From NCBI GenBank assembly GCA_032622095.1, contig CP136068.1:11577729-11641728 (forward strand): a stretch of DNA of 64,000 bases. Reading direction: 5' to 3'. The DNA is from Siphonodentalium dalli (taxonomy: Eukaryota > Mollusca > Scaphopoda > Gadilida > Siphonodentaliidae). How positions within the stretch are numbered: the first letter of the stretch is position 1; each line of letters opens with the position of its first letter. Below the pieces are notes generated by a model that worked only from the letters and a program-made list of their open reading frames with translations, ran no database searches and had not been told where the DNA came from. Made by a program: the position numbers and the translations under genes. Below are positions 23,332 through 35,257 of this stretch, piece after piece.

Positions 23332-24150
23332 TACTATAATCGTAGGACTCATGCGTTTCTGCTGAACTGAACTAGTGTCTATGCGTTTCTGCTGAGCTGC
23401 ACTGACGTTTGATCGCAAAATAAAATTATAATCATTATCAAAGCACACGTTTGGATAACACCGCCATAAACTGTTTCATATTATGCTGTTGAGCTCATAT
23501 CGTCAATAAAATTAGAGTTATAACTCATTAAACTAAGAATTACTGTTAACGTATTTCTACCAATTGGGTAACTAGATTCAGGTTGAGCTGGAACTTGAGA
23601 AATTTTTAATTTCAACCAATTGAAATGCCGCTGGAATTGGAAAGGGTTAAGCGCAAATGACGTCATCGAAAACAAGGCGCCTCAAAGTGAGTCAAAAATC
23701 GTTCATAGTACATGTCTCGCTTCGTCTCGGAATCGTGATTTAAATTAATTCATTTTGACTGTTACTGTGTCCTAAGATATTAAAAACTTGTGGAATGTGC
23801 TTAGGAAGGATTGTTTTTAATCTAATAAGTGGGATTTACCTCCCAAAAAGGTGAGTTTCAGGCCTGCATTTGTTGTCAATCTGTATTATCTGATTCTGAC
23901 AGCGCTCGTCTGCAACTGTAAATGTAATTGGCAGAATTCTCGTGTTTGACTAAACGTTTTCTCCACTCGATTCTCTCAAACTGCACAATAATCGGTCAAA
24001 TTCTTTCAATAATTCTATCTAAATACATCTTAGCTATTATTCGGATCAGATCTCCCCGTCGAGAAAGCGATATGTTGACCAAAACGACACTTGAGAAAGT
24101 TGTTTACATTTTGAGCGCACACTGCCTGTGACACAGTACACGCTCGATTT

Positions 24151-24680
24151 TTATCATGGAAACAAATCAATTTCTTCCATCTAAAAGATAATTACGTGCT
24201 GGACCCTGTCATTTTAGGAATATATAAGTATTCCACGCAGACATACCTCAGTCTCAGCTTAAAATTTTGAAAAATAACAGTTTTATCGACATAAATCGAT
24301 TTGAATGGGAAAATCCCGTGTTAAAATTTATCATCGAAAAAAAATAATTTCTTCCATCTAAAAAAGAATTACGTGTTGTACCCTGTCATTTTAGGAATAT
24401 ATAAGTAATCCACGCAGACACATCAAGTCTCAGCTTAAAATTTTGAAAAATAAGAGTTTTATCGACATAAATCGATTTGAATAGCAAATCCCATGTTAAA
24501 ATTTATCATCGAAAAAAATTAATTTCTTCCATCTAAAAAATAATTACGTGCTGTACCCTGTCATTTTAGGAATATATAAGTATTCCACACAGACACACCA
24601 AGTTTCAGCTTAAAATTTTGAAAAATAAGAATTTTATCGACATAAATCAATTTTAATGGCAGATCCCATGTTAAATAAAT
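24151..24680 (+). repeat. Three tandem copies of a ~175-bp unit
   Basis: Copies begin at about 24151, 24329 and 24503, each with TTCTTCCATCTAAAA, ACCCTGTCATTTTAGG, CAGCTTAAAATTTTG and TATCGACATAAATC in order. Confidence 0.9.
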
Positions 24681-24759
24681 TTTAGGGCCCTGCGAATGTT
24701 TTCTGAATTGTTCCATATTGGCCACCAGAGTCCATATTTGACAGGTTCTACCTGATAAT

Positions 24760-25540
24760 TGTGCGACAGTACAGTCGCGTTACTTTATACGTCAACATTG
24801 GTCATTATCACCCGACAAATTTATTTCGGTCTATCGTATCAACCGCCTAAGTGTCAACATTGGTCTTTATCGCTCCACTAATTTTTATCGTCTCATCGGT
24901 ATGAATTCCATATCCAATTATCTACATATAACCAACCCAACCTCTAATCCCGGTCCAATTTTTTTTTTTCATCGCTATAGTCAAGTTACGTAATATTTTA
25001 TCATGTAATACTTGTACTTATATGTCTATGGTATTACTATAGTATAAGGTATATGTATATCAATTGCTATTCCTTTCTATATAATCCTGGTGCCATCGAT
25101 AGAGATAATTTCAGACCCCCCCCCCCCCCCAATTTTATATCATTGCCGCTACAGTACAGTCGCGATGCATCATATGGCAACATTGATCGCTATCGCTCTA
25201 CTAATTTATGTCAGTTCATCGTTCCACTTTTTCTCTGAGTCTATTTAACCAACCCAACATCTAATCCCGGCCTAAATTATTAGTTTTATTTTCATCCGTA
25301 TACCGTAGTTGTGTTACATACATATTTTTTATCATTTGATTCAAATTTGCATTGTACCACTATAGAAGTCCATAAATGACTATTCTGGCACTATATAGAG
25401 ATAACTAAGATTATGACACCCCCCCCCCCCCCATTTTATAGCCTTGTTGCAACAGTAGAGTTGAGATGCATGATATATCAACATTGGTCGTTATCGCTCT
25501 ACAAATTTATATCGGTTCAACCCTTAGTTCCCTGTATCGC
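24760..25540 (+). repeat. Degenerate tandem repeat with C-runs
   Basis: Repeated blocks share ACAGTACAGTCGCG, CAACATTGGTCNTTATCGCTC and TAGAGATAA...CCCCCCCC, with unit length about 300 bp in the second half. No coding signal. Confidence 0.7.
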
Positions 25541-25858
25541 CCACTCCTCCCTCAATTTATTTTTCCATTTGTATTATAATCTCGTTACGTACATATTTTA
25601 TCTTTTGCTTCAACATGCCGAGTTCTGCTGCAGACGATACAAAACTGACAACATTTCGAAATGTAAGCAGGCTTCAAACTCATCTTATCCAAGAAACTTG
25701 TGTATAAGGTGTACTCGCATTTGTTGCGTTAAAAACCAAAGGTCCCAAGTCAAGGTCCAAAATCCCCAACACACTGATGCGAGGTTTAATGATAACTCAC
25801 ATCTACATAACCTAACCAATATAAGGATGTGAGGTGTAATGATAACTCCATCCACATA

Positions 25859-25987
25859 CAGTAATGTCCAAAGTAATTGACCACTTAACCACAGCAGAAT
25901 TATGGGTAATTTTTCAGGATTTTAAATCCTGAAAAATTACCAATAATTCTGCTGTGGTTAAGTGGTCAATTACTTTGGGCATTACTG
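25859..25987. mobile_element. 129-bp mariner-type MITE
   Basis: Bounded by TA on both sides (25857-25858 and 25988-25989). The termini are CAGTAATG...CATTACTG and the sequence is nearly palindromic throughout, with inner ACCACAGCAGAATTAT. CAGT termini with TA duplication fit Tc1/mariner. The same family is at 40199-40363 and 41855-42071. Confidence 0.85.
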
Positions 25988-26427
25988 TAACCAATATAAG
26001 GATGTGAGTTTTAATGATAACTCTATCCACATAATCAATATACGGGTGTGATGTTTAATGATAACGCCATCCACATAACTAATAACTATGTGTGAACATT
26101 AAATAAAAAAATTAAATTCCATGATGGCGTCCAATATGGACTATCTAATTCTGCTCCAAAAACATGTATATTCAATATATGGATGTTTATTGGATGGGGG
26201 GTGGGAAACCGATTATTTCAATGATATTTTAATTCACTGGGATCCAAAACCCGACCTACGGGAGCGCGCTTCGCGCACGACTGTATCTTAAGCATATGTG
26301 CATATTTAATAAGCCAACAATTGGAATCCCAACAGAGAAGACTGGCGTAGGTCCCTTGCGCATAGACATCGTTGATGATCTCTATGGGAAACCAACTTGA
26401 CATTTAATAGACAATTTCGATGAACTG

Positions 26428-26915
26428 CAATAACTTAAGGAATCTCTAATTGAGCTCAAGCCCAATAAGAATATTCCTTCAGTTATTGTGCTTAAGCGCA
26501 GTTAGAGATACCTTATTGTGCTTAAGCACAATGTGATATTCCTGTGCAATAAGGAATATTCTTATTGCGCTTAAGTGTAATAAGACATTCCTTATTACAC
26601 GTAAGCGAAATTACATCAATATTGCACTTAAGCGCAATTAATATCTCTCTCATTAGATCACCCTTGTGCAAATAGTAGAATAATCCTATATTTGTTCCAC
26701 CCATTGTACCATGGAGATGGACTACACCACCTGAATTATAGGGAGTTTATGTTCTATATATAATATATTCCTTATTAAGAGATTCCTTATTGGGTTTTAT
26801 TATATAAGCGCAATTTGTAAATTCCATTATTGCGCTTAAGCACAGTTAAATATATCCTTATTGCGCTTAATAACAATAGAGATTCCCTTATTGTGCTTAA
26901 GCGCAATTAGCTCTT
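26428..26915. repeat. Cluster of CTTAAGCGCAAT palindromic motifs
   Basis: About ten copies of TTGCGCTTAAGCGCAATTAG-like motifs in both directions, alternating with CCTTATT and GGAATATTC, spaced 25-60 bp. They are drifted tandem/inverted units without coding sense. Confidence 0.75.
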
Positions 26916-28459
26916 CTTGCGATTAATTAAAAAAAAAGTTCTAATTGTATTGTAACTATTGTTTTGTCCTTTAATATTTCCCATACATCATGTACACATA
27001 TATTATGCTAGAATGGTACTATTATTACTAATACCACTCGTAGTAGATAATACCACCTTACTGTCAATATCCTATCATGGTTAGTTTCAAATCATAACGT
27101 TAATTGCTATTACTATGTGTGTACTGTACATGTACAACAGTCATCAATTAATAATATTTTGCTATTTTGCATGCGAAGTGGAAGACCCTCCAATAGCTTA
27201 TCAATATACCACTCGGGACAGTGGGTGTTTTTCCTCAATTAATTGAATTTCTTGTTTGCAACTATGGGTGTATGCCAATTGATGGGCAGCGGATCGCGTT
27301 TCAAACCCCTGTGACGTGAGTCATTGTAGAAAAAAGTTGAAAATTTCATGTCTGAAACATCATTACTTGGTAACTTTAAGTACGTGTTTTCATTGTCTGA
27401 TTTTCCAACAATCAGTAGGAATATTTTTACACCTCCGGTATCATATTTTTTTAACTTTTAGACTTTAGTAAAAATTGTTGTCTGACATGAACACCATTTT
27501 GGAAATGTTCCAGTCTTATTCAGTTTGGAAATTGCCAACAGTTGAAAAGCCTGGGTGCCGGTTGGAAAGTTTCAATGCAAGGCGGGGGGGTGCAAATTGA
27601 AACTCGCGAAGGAGTTTGGTGTCTGGTTCAAGAGGAAATTCAACGTTGACACACCATAACAAAGACCGTGTAGCCACGTCACTGATTCGGAGACCATAAA
27701 TAGGTACATGTACATATTTCAGAAACTAAAAACTTCCCCGTGAATCATACTCGAAAGAGCAGATAGACCCTTTCACACCTCAATATAAGCCCCCCTCCGA
27801 TTAAGTATGTACTGCATGGTAATCACACAAGAATGGCCTGGTTGACAGAATATTGATACATTGGCGCCATATGCTCTGGTAAGTACTTTCCATTGTCATT
27901 TTCCAGCTGTTTTAAATGTTTCGCATGCAGAGAGGTGAAACGAACGCTCTTTATTTATAACATATATCAGGAATATATAGACTAACACGGAACGCTCCGT
28001 GTAAATAGCTGATTTTTGGTTGGGACCCAAACATCGTGTTCAAACTTGTATTTGTTATGACTTCATGCATCTTTTTGTGACATGTATTTATCGACCTATT
28101 TCGACACGGGAAACAATTCACAAGAGAATATTATTAGGTGTATTTTGGAGCGCAAACCGACAAGTGGATTTAAGGTACCGGTTGGAAAATATCGAATTAA
28201 GGGGAGGTTGTTCGAACTCCATGCATATATCAATCTCCTACATAACAGGGCGTCAGACACCGTAGCGAGGGGACTGAACTCTGGTTTGCAGCTTGAGCAT
28301 TTTATACAACGGTGGTGCAATCGTAAATTCCTATTCTGGTAGTACACCCCCCCCCCCCCACAGCTATAAGCATAATAGCCTATTATAGGGTATACAACTG
28401 AAAGTGGAACGGTATCCACTGTCGTAGGCTGAACTTAATTATCCATGGAAATCCATGAC
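26916..28459. other. Gene-free stretch
   Basis: No supported gene. Short frames at 28020-28420 overlap on both strands and have no family likeness. A C-run lies at about 28346-28359. Confidence 0.45.
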
Positions 28460-28769
28460 AGGGACGTGGCTAGATGGGTTTCAGCGTTGGGGAGGGGTGC
28501 ATCCACCTTGGAATTTTCAACTGCACCCCCCCCCCCTTTGGGGTTTGATTTCCCCAAAAGTTACTGGCCCCTCACAGCCTGGATGTTAGCATTATTCTAA
28601 ATGGATCAGTAGTATTGTTGCCACAATCAGAAGAGGAACGGAATACACTGAGAACATTTGAGATCCGAACCTGAAAATAGCAAACTCCTAACATCTAGAC
28701 TGGCCTCAAGAATTCCAATTGTTGGAAATTTCCAACCTGAGACCCCGCCCCGCCCCCCCCCCCCCCCCC
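28460..28769. repeat. C-run repeat block interrupted by a hAT element (left half)
   Basis: Contains C-runs at about 28526 and 28752-28769 plus blocks such as TTGGAAATTTCCAACC. The right half appears at 30110-30450. Related to 21780-22660. Confidence 0.5.
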
Positions 28770-30109
28770 CAGTGTTCACGCTGTCGGTAGCCAAATTAGC
28801 CAATGGCTAATCTTTTTCGAATTTGGCTAATAAATATTTCATTTGGCTAAACTTTTGGCTAAACTTTTTTTTTACCCCAAATGGAGACTGAAAGCATGGA
28901 GTCAGAAAGCTAATTCATAAAAGCGCTCAATAGATCGACATTCAAGACGAAGTTAGGTGACGAAAGTATTTCATTAATTTCGTACTAATGAAATATCGTT
29001 CCGTAACAGCAAAAGGTAAGCTCTAACATTTAATGTACAGTAAACATATTTTAATTTCCAAATCTAACATAAATCTTGGCAAGTGGGTTTTCAATTCTGT
29101 GATGTGAACGATCTAGTCCGAAAATATCGAAAGTGGGAATATATTGCCGACTGTATAAAGGGAAACCCGATCGCGGACAGTACAAAGGGAAACCCGATCG
29201 ACAACTCTATCAACCAAGCGATCACACAGTGATATGCAATCATCTTTAGTTTTCACAAGATGGACATTCAAAGTCGCATGGACATTAAACCGACTGTGGT
29301 TGAATCATGACAATGTGAAGAAAGCAATATTTTGTAAAGTGTGCATTGACGCTGGTATATAAGCAATTTGTTCGTAACAGGCTGTTTTAATCTGGAGAAA
29401 AATTACGTCATTCTGCACAAAACAGCAAAAGGTTATTATTTTACATTTAATCCCCTAATCCCACATTGTCTGTCTGGTCACTCACGGAACTCCCGCACAA
29501 TGCATGTTTATGATGACATTGTATTTATGTCGGTCGAGGTTTATGAGCACCAAGTGTAAGACAATAGCTTAATCAGCCAAATGTGAATCACCACAGATAT
29601 TTTGTGGCTATTTGTCGTCAATACCGATACGGACAAAATAATATGCATGCTTTTATGACAGATTGTAATTTGATAATGGCGTAACAATATTAAGTTATTA
29701 GTTTCCAGATGTCACTTAGATATTTTCGCAAGGATAAATATTTAATGATTTAAAAAAAGATATTGATATAAAACAAAAAAATAATGACATTAAGAAGGAC
29801 AATCCCGGGTCCCCCCCCCCCAATCACCCTTTCACATAAAGATTAATAATTTTTTAATAAATGATATATGTAAAAATACTTATAGTTCATAAAAATTATT
29901 TAAATTATTGTGTATTTTACCTGTGTCTGTTAGATTTTACGTTTTAGTCATTAATTGTGAACCGACCAGAAAACGATGATTTAATTTGGCCAAAGTTTTT
30001 TTTAATTTGGCCAAAAAACATTTGGCTAAAGTTATTTTCATTTGGCTAATAAAATTTTCATTTGGCTAAACTTTTGGCTAAAGTTTTTTTCGGTCCAGCG
30101 TGAACACTG
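28770..30109. mobile_element. 1.34-kb non-autonomous hAT-type element in a poly-C tract
   Basis: Perfect 14-bp terminal inverted repeats CAGTGTTCACGCTG and CAGCGTGAACACTG. Flanks are C-runs on both sides, consistent with an 8-bp duplication of C8 that cannot be delimited. Subterminal iterons ATTTGGCTAA/TTTGGCTAAA occur about ten times near both ends, typical of hAT transposase binding regions. No transposase is encoded; short frames inside are not convincing. Confidence 0.88.
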
Positions 30110-30450
30110 CCCCCCCCCCCCCCCCCGTCACCCTAAGGTCGTAAAATTTCCAACTGATGCCATTTCAGTCAATTTTTTTTACCAAAAGTAGGACAATGTG
30201 CAAATGATGTTCCATAAACAATTAATAATTGTTGGAAAATCAAACTACGAGAACAATCTCAACCTATAATATTGTTGGTGTAACCGTGCGAAAGTTCCAA
30301 TTAATGTTGTGTCATGTATGAAATATCCAACTGTTGACAATTTTGACCAAAGTTGTGGTGGGGTGGGGGATGCGAGACACACGTGCAACACCCCTGCCGC
30401 CATGTCCCTAAATCCATGTATTATCACACATGGATCGTGAAATTTAGATA
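30110..30450. repeat. C-run repeat block, right half
   Basis: Follows the hAT element. C-run 30110-30126, then CCTAAGGTCGTAAAATTTCC and ...CACCCCTGCCGCCATGTCCC, drifted relatives of 22270-22310 and 22520-22560. Confidence 0.5.
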
Positions 30451-30864
30451 GTAATTAGAATGACATTTTCTTCCCCATACAGTCGGATGCCATCACACGA
30501 AACTGACATAAATTTATTTGTTTTCGTTTCTGACAATTGAAGGGTTAAACTTCAAATTCAAACTTTAAGTTGGTTGTGGAGGAAATGAATCCGACGACGC
30601 ACGCTTATCGTTGAAATTCCAAGTTGTTCGGCATGATATTATCAACTAAAGTACTTACCGGTACTTCTTCGGGTCCCTATAGCTGGTGATGGTATTCCGT
30701 GGTGCATTATTCAAATAATAATCCATTAAACCGAGAAGCTCACTCAGAACACAAATGCAAGTTCAGTCAATAAACCAAAGCGTTATTTGAAAAAGAAACA
30801 CGCGACCAGTTAAGAATGACGTTAATATGACGCTACGACGTAATCGAACGATTTCTCCACACTA
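30451..30864. other. Gene-free stretch
   Basis: No gene or clear repeat noticed. Confidence 0.45.
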
Positions 30865-31281
30865 TGACCAACGTTGGGCCATCGTTGGTCCAACGTCGAC
30901 ATCTAACGCACCTACTAACCTCACATATCGCCTAGTGCGTTACATTTTCAACGTCGGGCCAACGTTAAACCAGCGGTAAAACCAACGTTGCCCCAACGTT
31001 GGTTGTCCAACGTCGGGCCAACGTAGCCATGTTTGAAACGTGCAACATCTGACGCATGTCGACGTTGCGCCATCGTTGTACCAACCACAAAATCCGACGT
31101 TGCGCCAACGTAATTATTCCAACAAGTCGACATTGGGCCATCGTCGTACCAACCACAATTGCAAAAGCTGACGTTGGGCCAACGTAATTATTCCAACGCA
31201 AGTCAACGTCGGGCCATCGTCGTACCAACCACAAAAGCCGACATTGGACCAACGTAATTATTCCAACGTTGGCCCAACGTA
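30865..31281. repeat. ACGTTGG-rich repeat cluster, copy 2
   Basis: Tandem units of about 60 bp built from CCAACGTTGGGCCAACGT and GTCGTACCAACCACAAAAGC. The element at 31282 inserted into its last unit; the unit resumes at 32304. Confidence 0.85.
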
Positions 31282-32303
31282 CAGGGGCGTAGCAAGCAAA
31301 TTTTATTGGGGGGGTATAACCATTCATCGCGAAGCGATGACCCGACGCCGAAGGCGTCGGTCGGGGGAAGAGCACGAGAGGGGGTCGCCCCCTCTTAATG
31401 GGGGGGGGGTCCGGGTCTTCCCCCGGGAAAATTTTCTGACATTGGAAGCTTAAAGTGGCTCTCTGACCCATCTGACATTGTTTTCCCACCCACTACATTA
31501 TCATAGATTAGATCAACATTCTTATCATTTATCAAAAAATGGTAGGCCGATTGAAAGTGTAATGAACAAATAGGTATATGGGAATTCATGTTGCGTTATT
31601 ATCTAGTCATTAATGATGTGATATTACTCCCATAACTGGGATCAGATATTCAGAAAGTAAATATGTCACAAACAACCATGAGAAAGTAGACTACATGGAT
31701 ACACACATCACAATGGGCATGTATCGTGGGGTATTTATCGTGTGGGTATGAATAGTGTGGGTATGCATCGTGGGTATGTATATGGGTAGGTATCGTGGGG
31801 GTATGTATCCTGGGTATGTATAGTGGGGGTATGTATAGCGTGGTTATGTATAGTGGTGGTATGTATTGTGTGAGTATGTATAGTGTGGGTATGTATAGTG
31901 TGGGTTTGTATAGTGTGGGTATGTATAATGTGGGTATGTATAGTGTGGGTATGTATAGCGTGGGTATGTATAGTGGTGGTATGTATTGTGTGGGTATGTA
32001 TCGTGTGGGTATGTATAGTGTGGGTATGTATAGTGTGGCTATGTATAGTGTGGGTATGTATAATGTGGGTATGCATAGTGTGGGTATGTATAGTGTTGGT
32101 ATGTATAGTATGGGTATGTATCGTTTGGGTATGTATCATGGAGGTATGTATGGTGTGGCTATATATCGTGGGGGTGTGCATTGCCGCGATCGTCGGCGAT
32201 ACTTCATTAGTTTGCCAAATATTTTTACTAACCTTTGGAAAATATTGGGGGGGGGGGGGTAAATACCCCCCTTGCCCCCCCCCCCCCGGTTCCTACGCCC
32301 CTG
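31282..32303. mobile_element. 1.02-kb hAT-type element with perfect 8-bp target duplication
   Basis: Termini CAGGGGCGTAG and CTACGCCCCTG, the common CAGGGGCG type of hAT ends. The target duplication CCAACGTA is exact at 31274-31281 and 32304-32311. Next to the ends are G- and C-runs. The interior holds a 15-bp minisatellite and no transposase. Confidence 0.95.
31720..32180 (+). repeat. 15-bp minisatellite (GTGGGTATGTATAGT)n
   Basis: About 30 units. Because the unit is a multiple of three and lacks stops, several frames on both strands stay open for 150 codons. These are not genes. Confidence 0.95.
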
Positions 32304-32311
32304 CCAACGTA

Positions 32312-32826
32312 CGTGTGCTATCTGGGGAGTGTATCTAAGATATGGTTATTATATTGTCATGCATCATAGTTTTATAACAACAATGGTGGTATTTTCGTGA
32401 CTGACATTACATATAGTATGTAGTTTTATAAAAAATATTTTTTCCCAAATGGACATCAGGCCACAGCGGCCTGTAACGCGCTCCGCTGTCCGCCCCCCTT
32501 TTTGCACAGCCCATATACGCCGCCCTCTATACGCGCCTTCTTCGCGTTAATGGAACATTATATAGACAAGGGGCTCTGTAGAAATTCAACGTTTCACCAT
32601 CGCTCGGGAGTCGCACAAATTTAGCCCATTCACCCCAGTAATGATAACGATATATACACGGATGGATCGGCAAAGAATTCATCTTTCAATAAATACCACA
32701 AACTCCCATCAGAAACATTCATACACGTTGCATTTGATTAAATTTTAACCACCGAATATTGTCTCCGGAGAGTGTATTTTTCCGATTTGATCCGGCTCAG
32801 CAGCAATGGACGCCACTCGTCTCTAA
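32312..32826. other. Gene-free stretch with one outlying 15-mer iteron
   Basis: No gene seen. CGTGACTGACATTAC at 32396-32410 is identical to the iterons of the giant inverted repeat 15-24 kb away. Confidence 0.6.
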
Positions 32827-33279
32827 AGGTTACACACAACTAATTCAATAGAGTTATGCTTCCTGAAATTGTGGAGGGAAACTAGAATCAGATAAAAATC
32901 ATCCCATGGCCACTGATTGGTGCATTATGTTGACAATATAAATACATAAATAAATAATAGAATTAAGCTGCTGTACAAAAAAATGCATGGTGTTTGGGGG
33001 CCTGCTGAATATTGTGTCCATTTGACCACAAGTAGAAATTTGTGGTAGTGTGTTTTTTATAGCTGTGAATTTACTGCGAACCTTCGGTAGTCAGGGAAGC
33101 GGTGAAATTTGAATGGGAAAAAATACCGAAACCTGTCCGTTTCATGGTATGAATTTATCAGGCTTGAGACCCACTTCATGCTCAGTATGAGGTTTTGGTG
33201 AAAATAGGTCCAGTTGCAGCACAAATGATACAAACGTTAGTATTGTCGCCTATGGGAAATAATTAGTTGTGTGTAACCT
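32827..33279. mobile_element. 453-bp MITE at the left end of the tandem units
   Basis: 19-bp perfect terminal inverted repeats AGGTTACACACAACTAATT and complement. A second copy in the same orientation sits at 62881-63320, at the other end of the array. Flanking TA is seen clearly only for the second copy. Confidence 0.85.
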
Positions 33280-33374
33280 ATAGCTACAGATGGTGTCCAT
33301 TTCAAGAATGCTATATTCCCAAAATTTAAAGCTGTAGTTCATTGGATAACTTCAATAAAGGTTAAAATAATAAA

Positions 33375-33763
33375 ATGGAGTATTTCTACTATGAGTATAA
33401 TCGCAGGCTCTATGAGAAAACCGAAATTCAGGGGGGTGGGGGTGTCATTTATGGAAAGGTAGCAAAGATAGTGATGGATATGGGAAGATGAGAGTGACTT
33501 GGCCAGAAATATGGAAAAGAGAACATGATTCAGCTACACAGCCAACACACCGCTTGAATTATATGATCCAGAATCAGTTGTCAAGGGACCAAGTTCATGT
33601 ATATGGTGGCCCGGAGAGTCTCGAGTGTAGTCACTTGTGTGGGGAGAGGGCCTGTATCAATATAGCGCACTTGATATTTGAAAGCCATCTCCATAACCAG
33701 CAACGAATTAGATGCCGAAGCTTGGAACAATGTTTAGGGTGTTCACCAGAATGCATTATATAA
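33375..33763 (+). pseudogene. His-Cys box nuclease, unit 1 copy (frameshifted)
   Basis: Same protein as at 57535-57906. From 33488 the frame encodes the MRVTWPEIWK... segment, the His-Cys box CSHLCGERACINIAHL and the trailing Cys cluster, all intact. Upstream, the G-run at 33430-33441 is one base longer than in unit 3. The zinc-ligand segment CHLWKGSKDSDGYGK (33444-33488) is therefore out of frame with both upstream starts (ATG 33375 and ATG 33391). Confidence 0.75.
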
Positions 33764-33933
33764 GTTTCCAAGAGGTGCATATAATATATATACATATATT
33801 TGTGTTCATTGTTTTCTGTTAACCCTTCGCCCCTCATGGAATTTGCTATAGCCATGTTCTATTTTCTCTTTATTTTGAGGCAAAAGCTTATTCTTTTCAT
33901 ACAATCGCTCCTCCTGATGTTCTGCGTGAAGTT

Positions 33934-35257
33934 TTACAGCGTTTCTCTCCTGTTTACTCTTATCTTTTTAACAGTTAACTTCTTCTTTCGCTTCTTTCGG
34001 TTATTTTCTGCCTTCTGATAGCTGGTAAAAGACCGATCGACTTTACTCCCGCTGGTAATGGGACAACCAACATGTCCACATAAGTCCCTTATAGAATTCG
34101 CTGTTCCACAATTAACCGAGTGCACCATAGAGTGTGCACGCCCAAAAACATTCCTCGAAAATGTCACATTTTTAGGAAGAGAAGTTCTTAATGACCTGTT
34201 GACAGCTTCAACTTTCTGCGTGTTAGTGTTCAACTTTGTTTTTTCTAACATTGATGTCCCAAGTCGATAGTCAGCAAGTTCGCGCAGTATTGTTGATGTG
34301 CACTCATTCTGACTGAGTTTAAAGTTTTTGCCTAGCAGATAACTGTCCTTAATCCAATTAGAACTTTTGCTGGCTTTACACATATACGAATATTTCTTGC
34401 AAAGTACGTGGTTCCCCTGATAGCACAACACAAGCGCATCTTTAACATACGACATTCTGCTGTTTATGTTGTGGATGTTTCCTTTATGGTGTTTTATTGA
34501 CTTTCTGATTTCAGAGTTGCACCGGTCAGCAAAATCAAGTGCTAATTTATCTTGCATTTTAGTTCTTTCTCTTACAGTTTTCGAAACAATGATTTTATTG
34601 AGATATTTGTGATTTTTTACAAATTTCCGATGATTTCGGGAAACATGGGTCGTGTCTAATTGATGAAAAGGTTGAACATTAGTCACGTTATCTTCAAATA
34701 GTTCCTGAGCCGCCAAGTAACTCGCACAGTCAGGATCTGTGGTAATGTTCTCAACCTGAATTCCACTTGTATCTTTAAGATTAGTGAGAACCTCTTTCGC
34801 GAGAGCCTTTTCGTCACCAATGTTGTGTTCGAAAGGTATCGTAGCATAGCAGTCGCCTTTGAAACACTCATGATTCGGTGCTGCTTTGAGATGATGTCCT
34901 TTCGAACACAACTTGTTATGGATAGCGAGTCCAATAATGTCATGGTCTTTTGTCACATTCTCTGCCACAGTATAAATTGATTGAGTCGCAGGTTGGAAGG
35001 GATTTTTCCCCACACCGGAATAAATACTGTTATTGTACATGGCATCGCCTTGAACATCGATAACGTTCATTTTGCCCATATGCCTTTGATTCGATATAAG
35101 ACGTGAACGTGATTCGATATAAGACGTGAACGTCGTTTCACCATATCTGCCTTATTTTCTTCCACAATCTTTACGAGAACCTTATTTGATGTTTTCTGCA
35201 GGCCATGAGCAGACGGTGCTGGGATATTAGAGCTGAGACAAATGCGACGGAAGCTGT
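33934..35257 (-). pseudogene. Mutator-like DDE transposase, unit 1, C-terminal part
   Basis: Catalytic part of the cut-and-paste transposase described at 57951-59738, with the same three acidic motifs (IDVQGDAMYNN, TTDPDCAS, QKVEAVN). Three lesions are specific to this copy or shared. One is a missing base at about 33931 that ends the protein early after VNRRETL. One is a 23-bp duplication at about 35090-35135 that shifts the frame upstream of MGKMN. The third is the 14.67-kb insertion at 35257/35258 within the codons after FRRICLSS...SFR. The 5' part is at 49929-51069. Confidence 0.85.

Larger units (their letters stand above)
18691..24150. other. Long gene-poor stretch with scattered repeat debris
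   Basis: No gene can be supported. Contents noted: a weak Cys-containing frame at 19522-19728, a degenerate G-run repeat family at 21780-22660, the second copy of the 150-bp repeat (22962-23115) and a short GC hairpin at 23294-23331. All other open frames here are short, uncorrelated with codon structure and occur on both strands. Confidence 0.5.
33280..35257. mobile_element. Tandem unit 1, left segment
   Basis: Collinear with 51985-53950 and 57421-59403 at very high identity. It carries the nuclease frame on plus and the C-terminal two thirds of the transposase on minus. Stops abruptly at the inverted repeat of the 14.67-kb insert and resumes at 49929. Confidence 0.92.

Noticed and set aside
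25413-25832. 139-codon plus-strand frame
   Set aside because: Begins in a poly-C tract and runs through degenerate tandem repeats; no domain seen.
31795-32338. Frames of 148-155 codons on both strands across the minisatellite
   Set aside because: Product of a 15-bp repeat without stop codons; no start context, no conserved domain.
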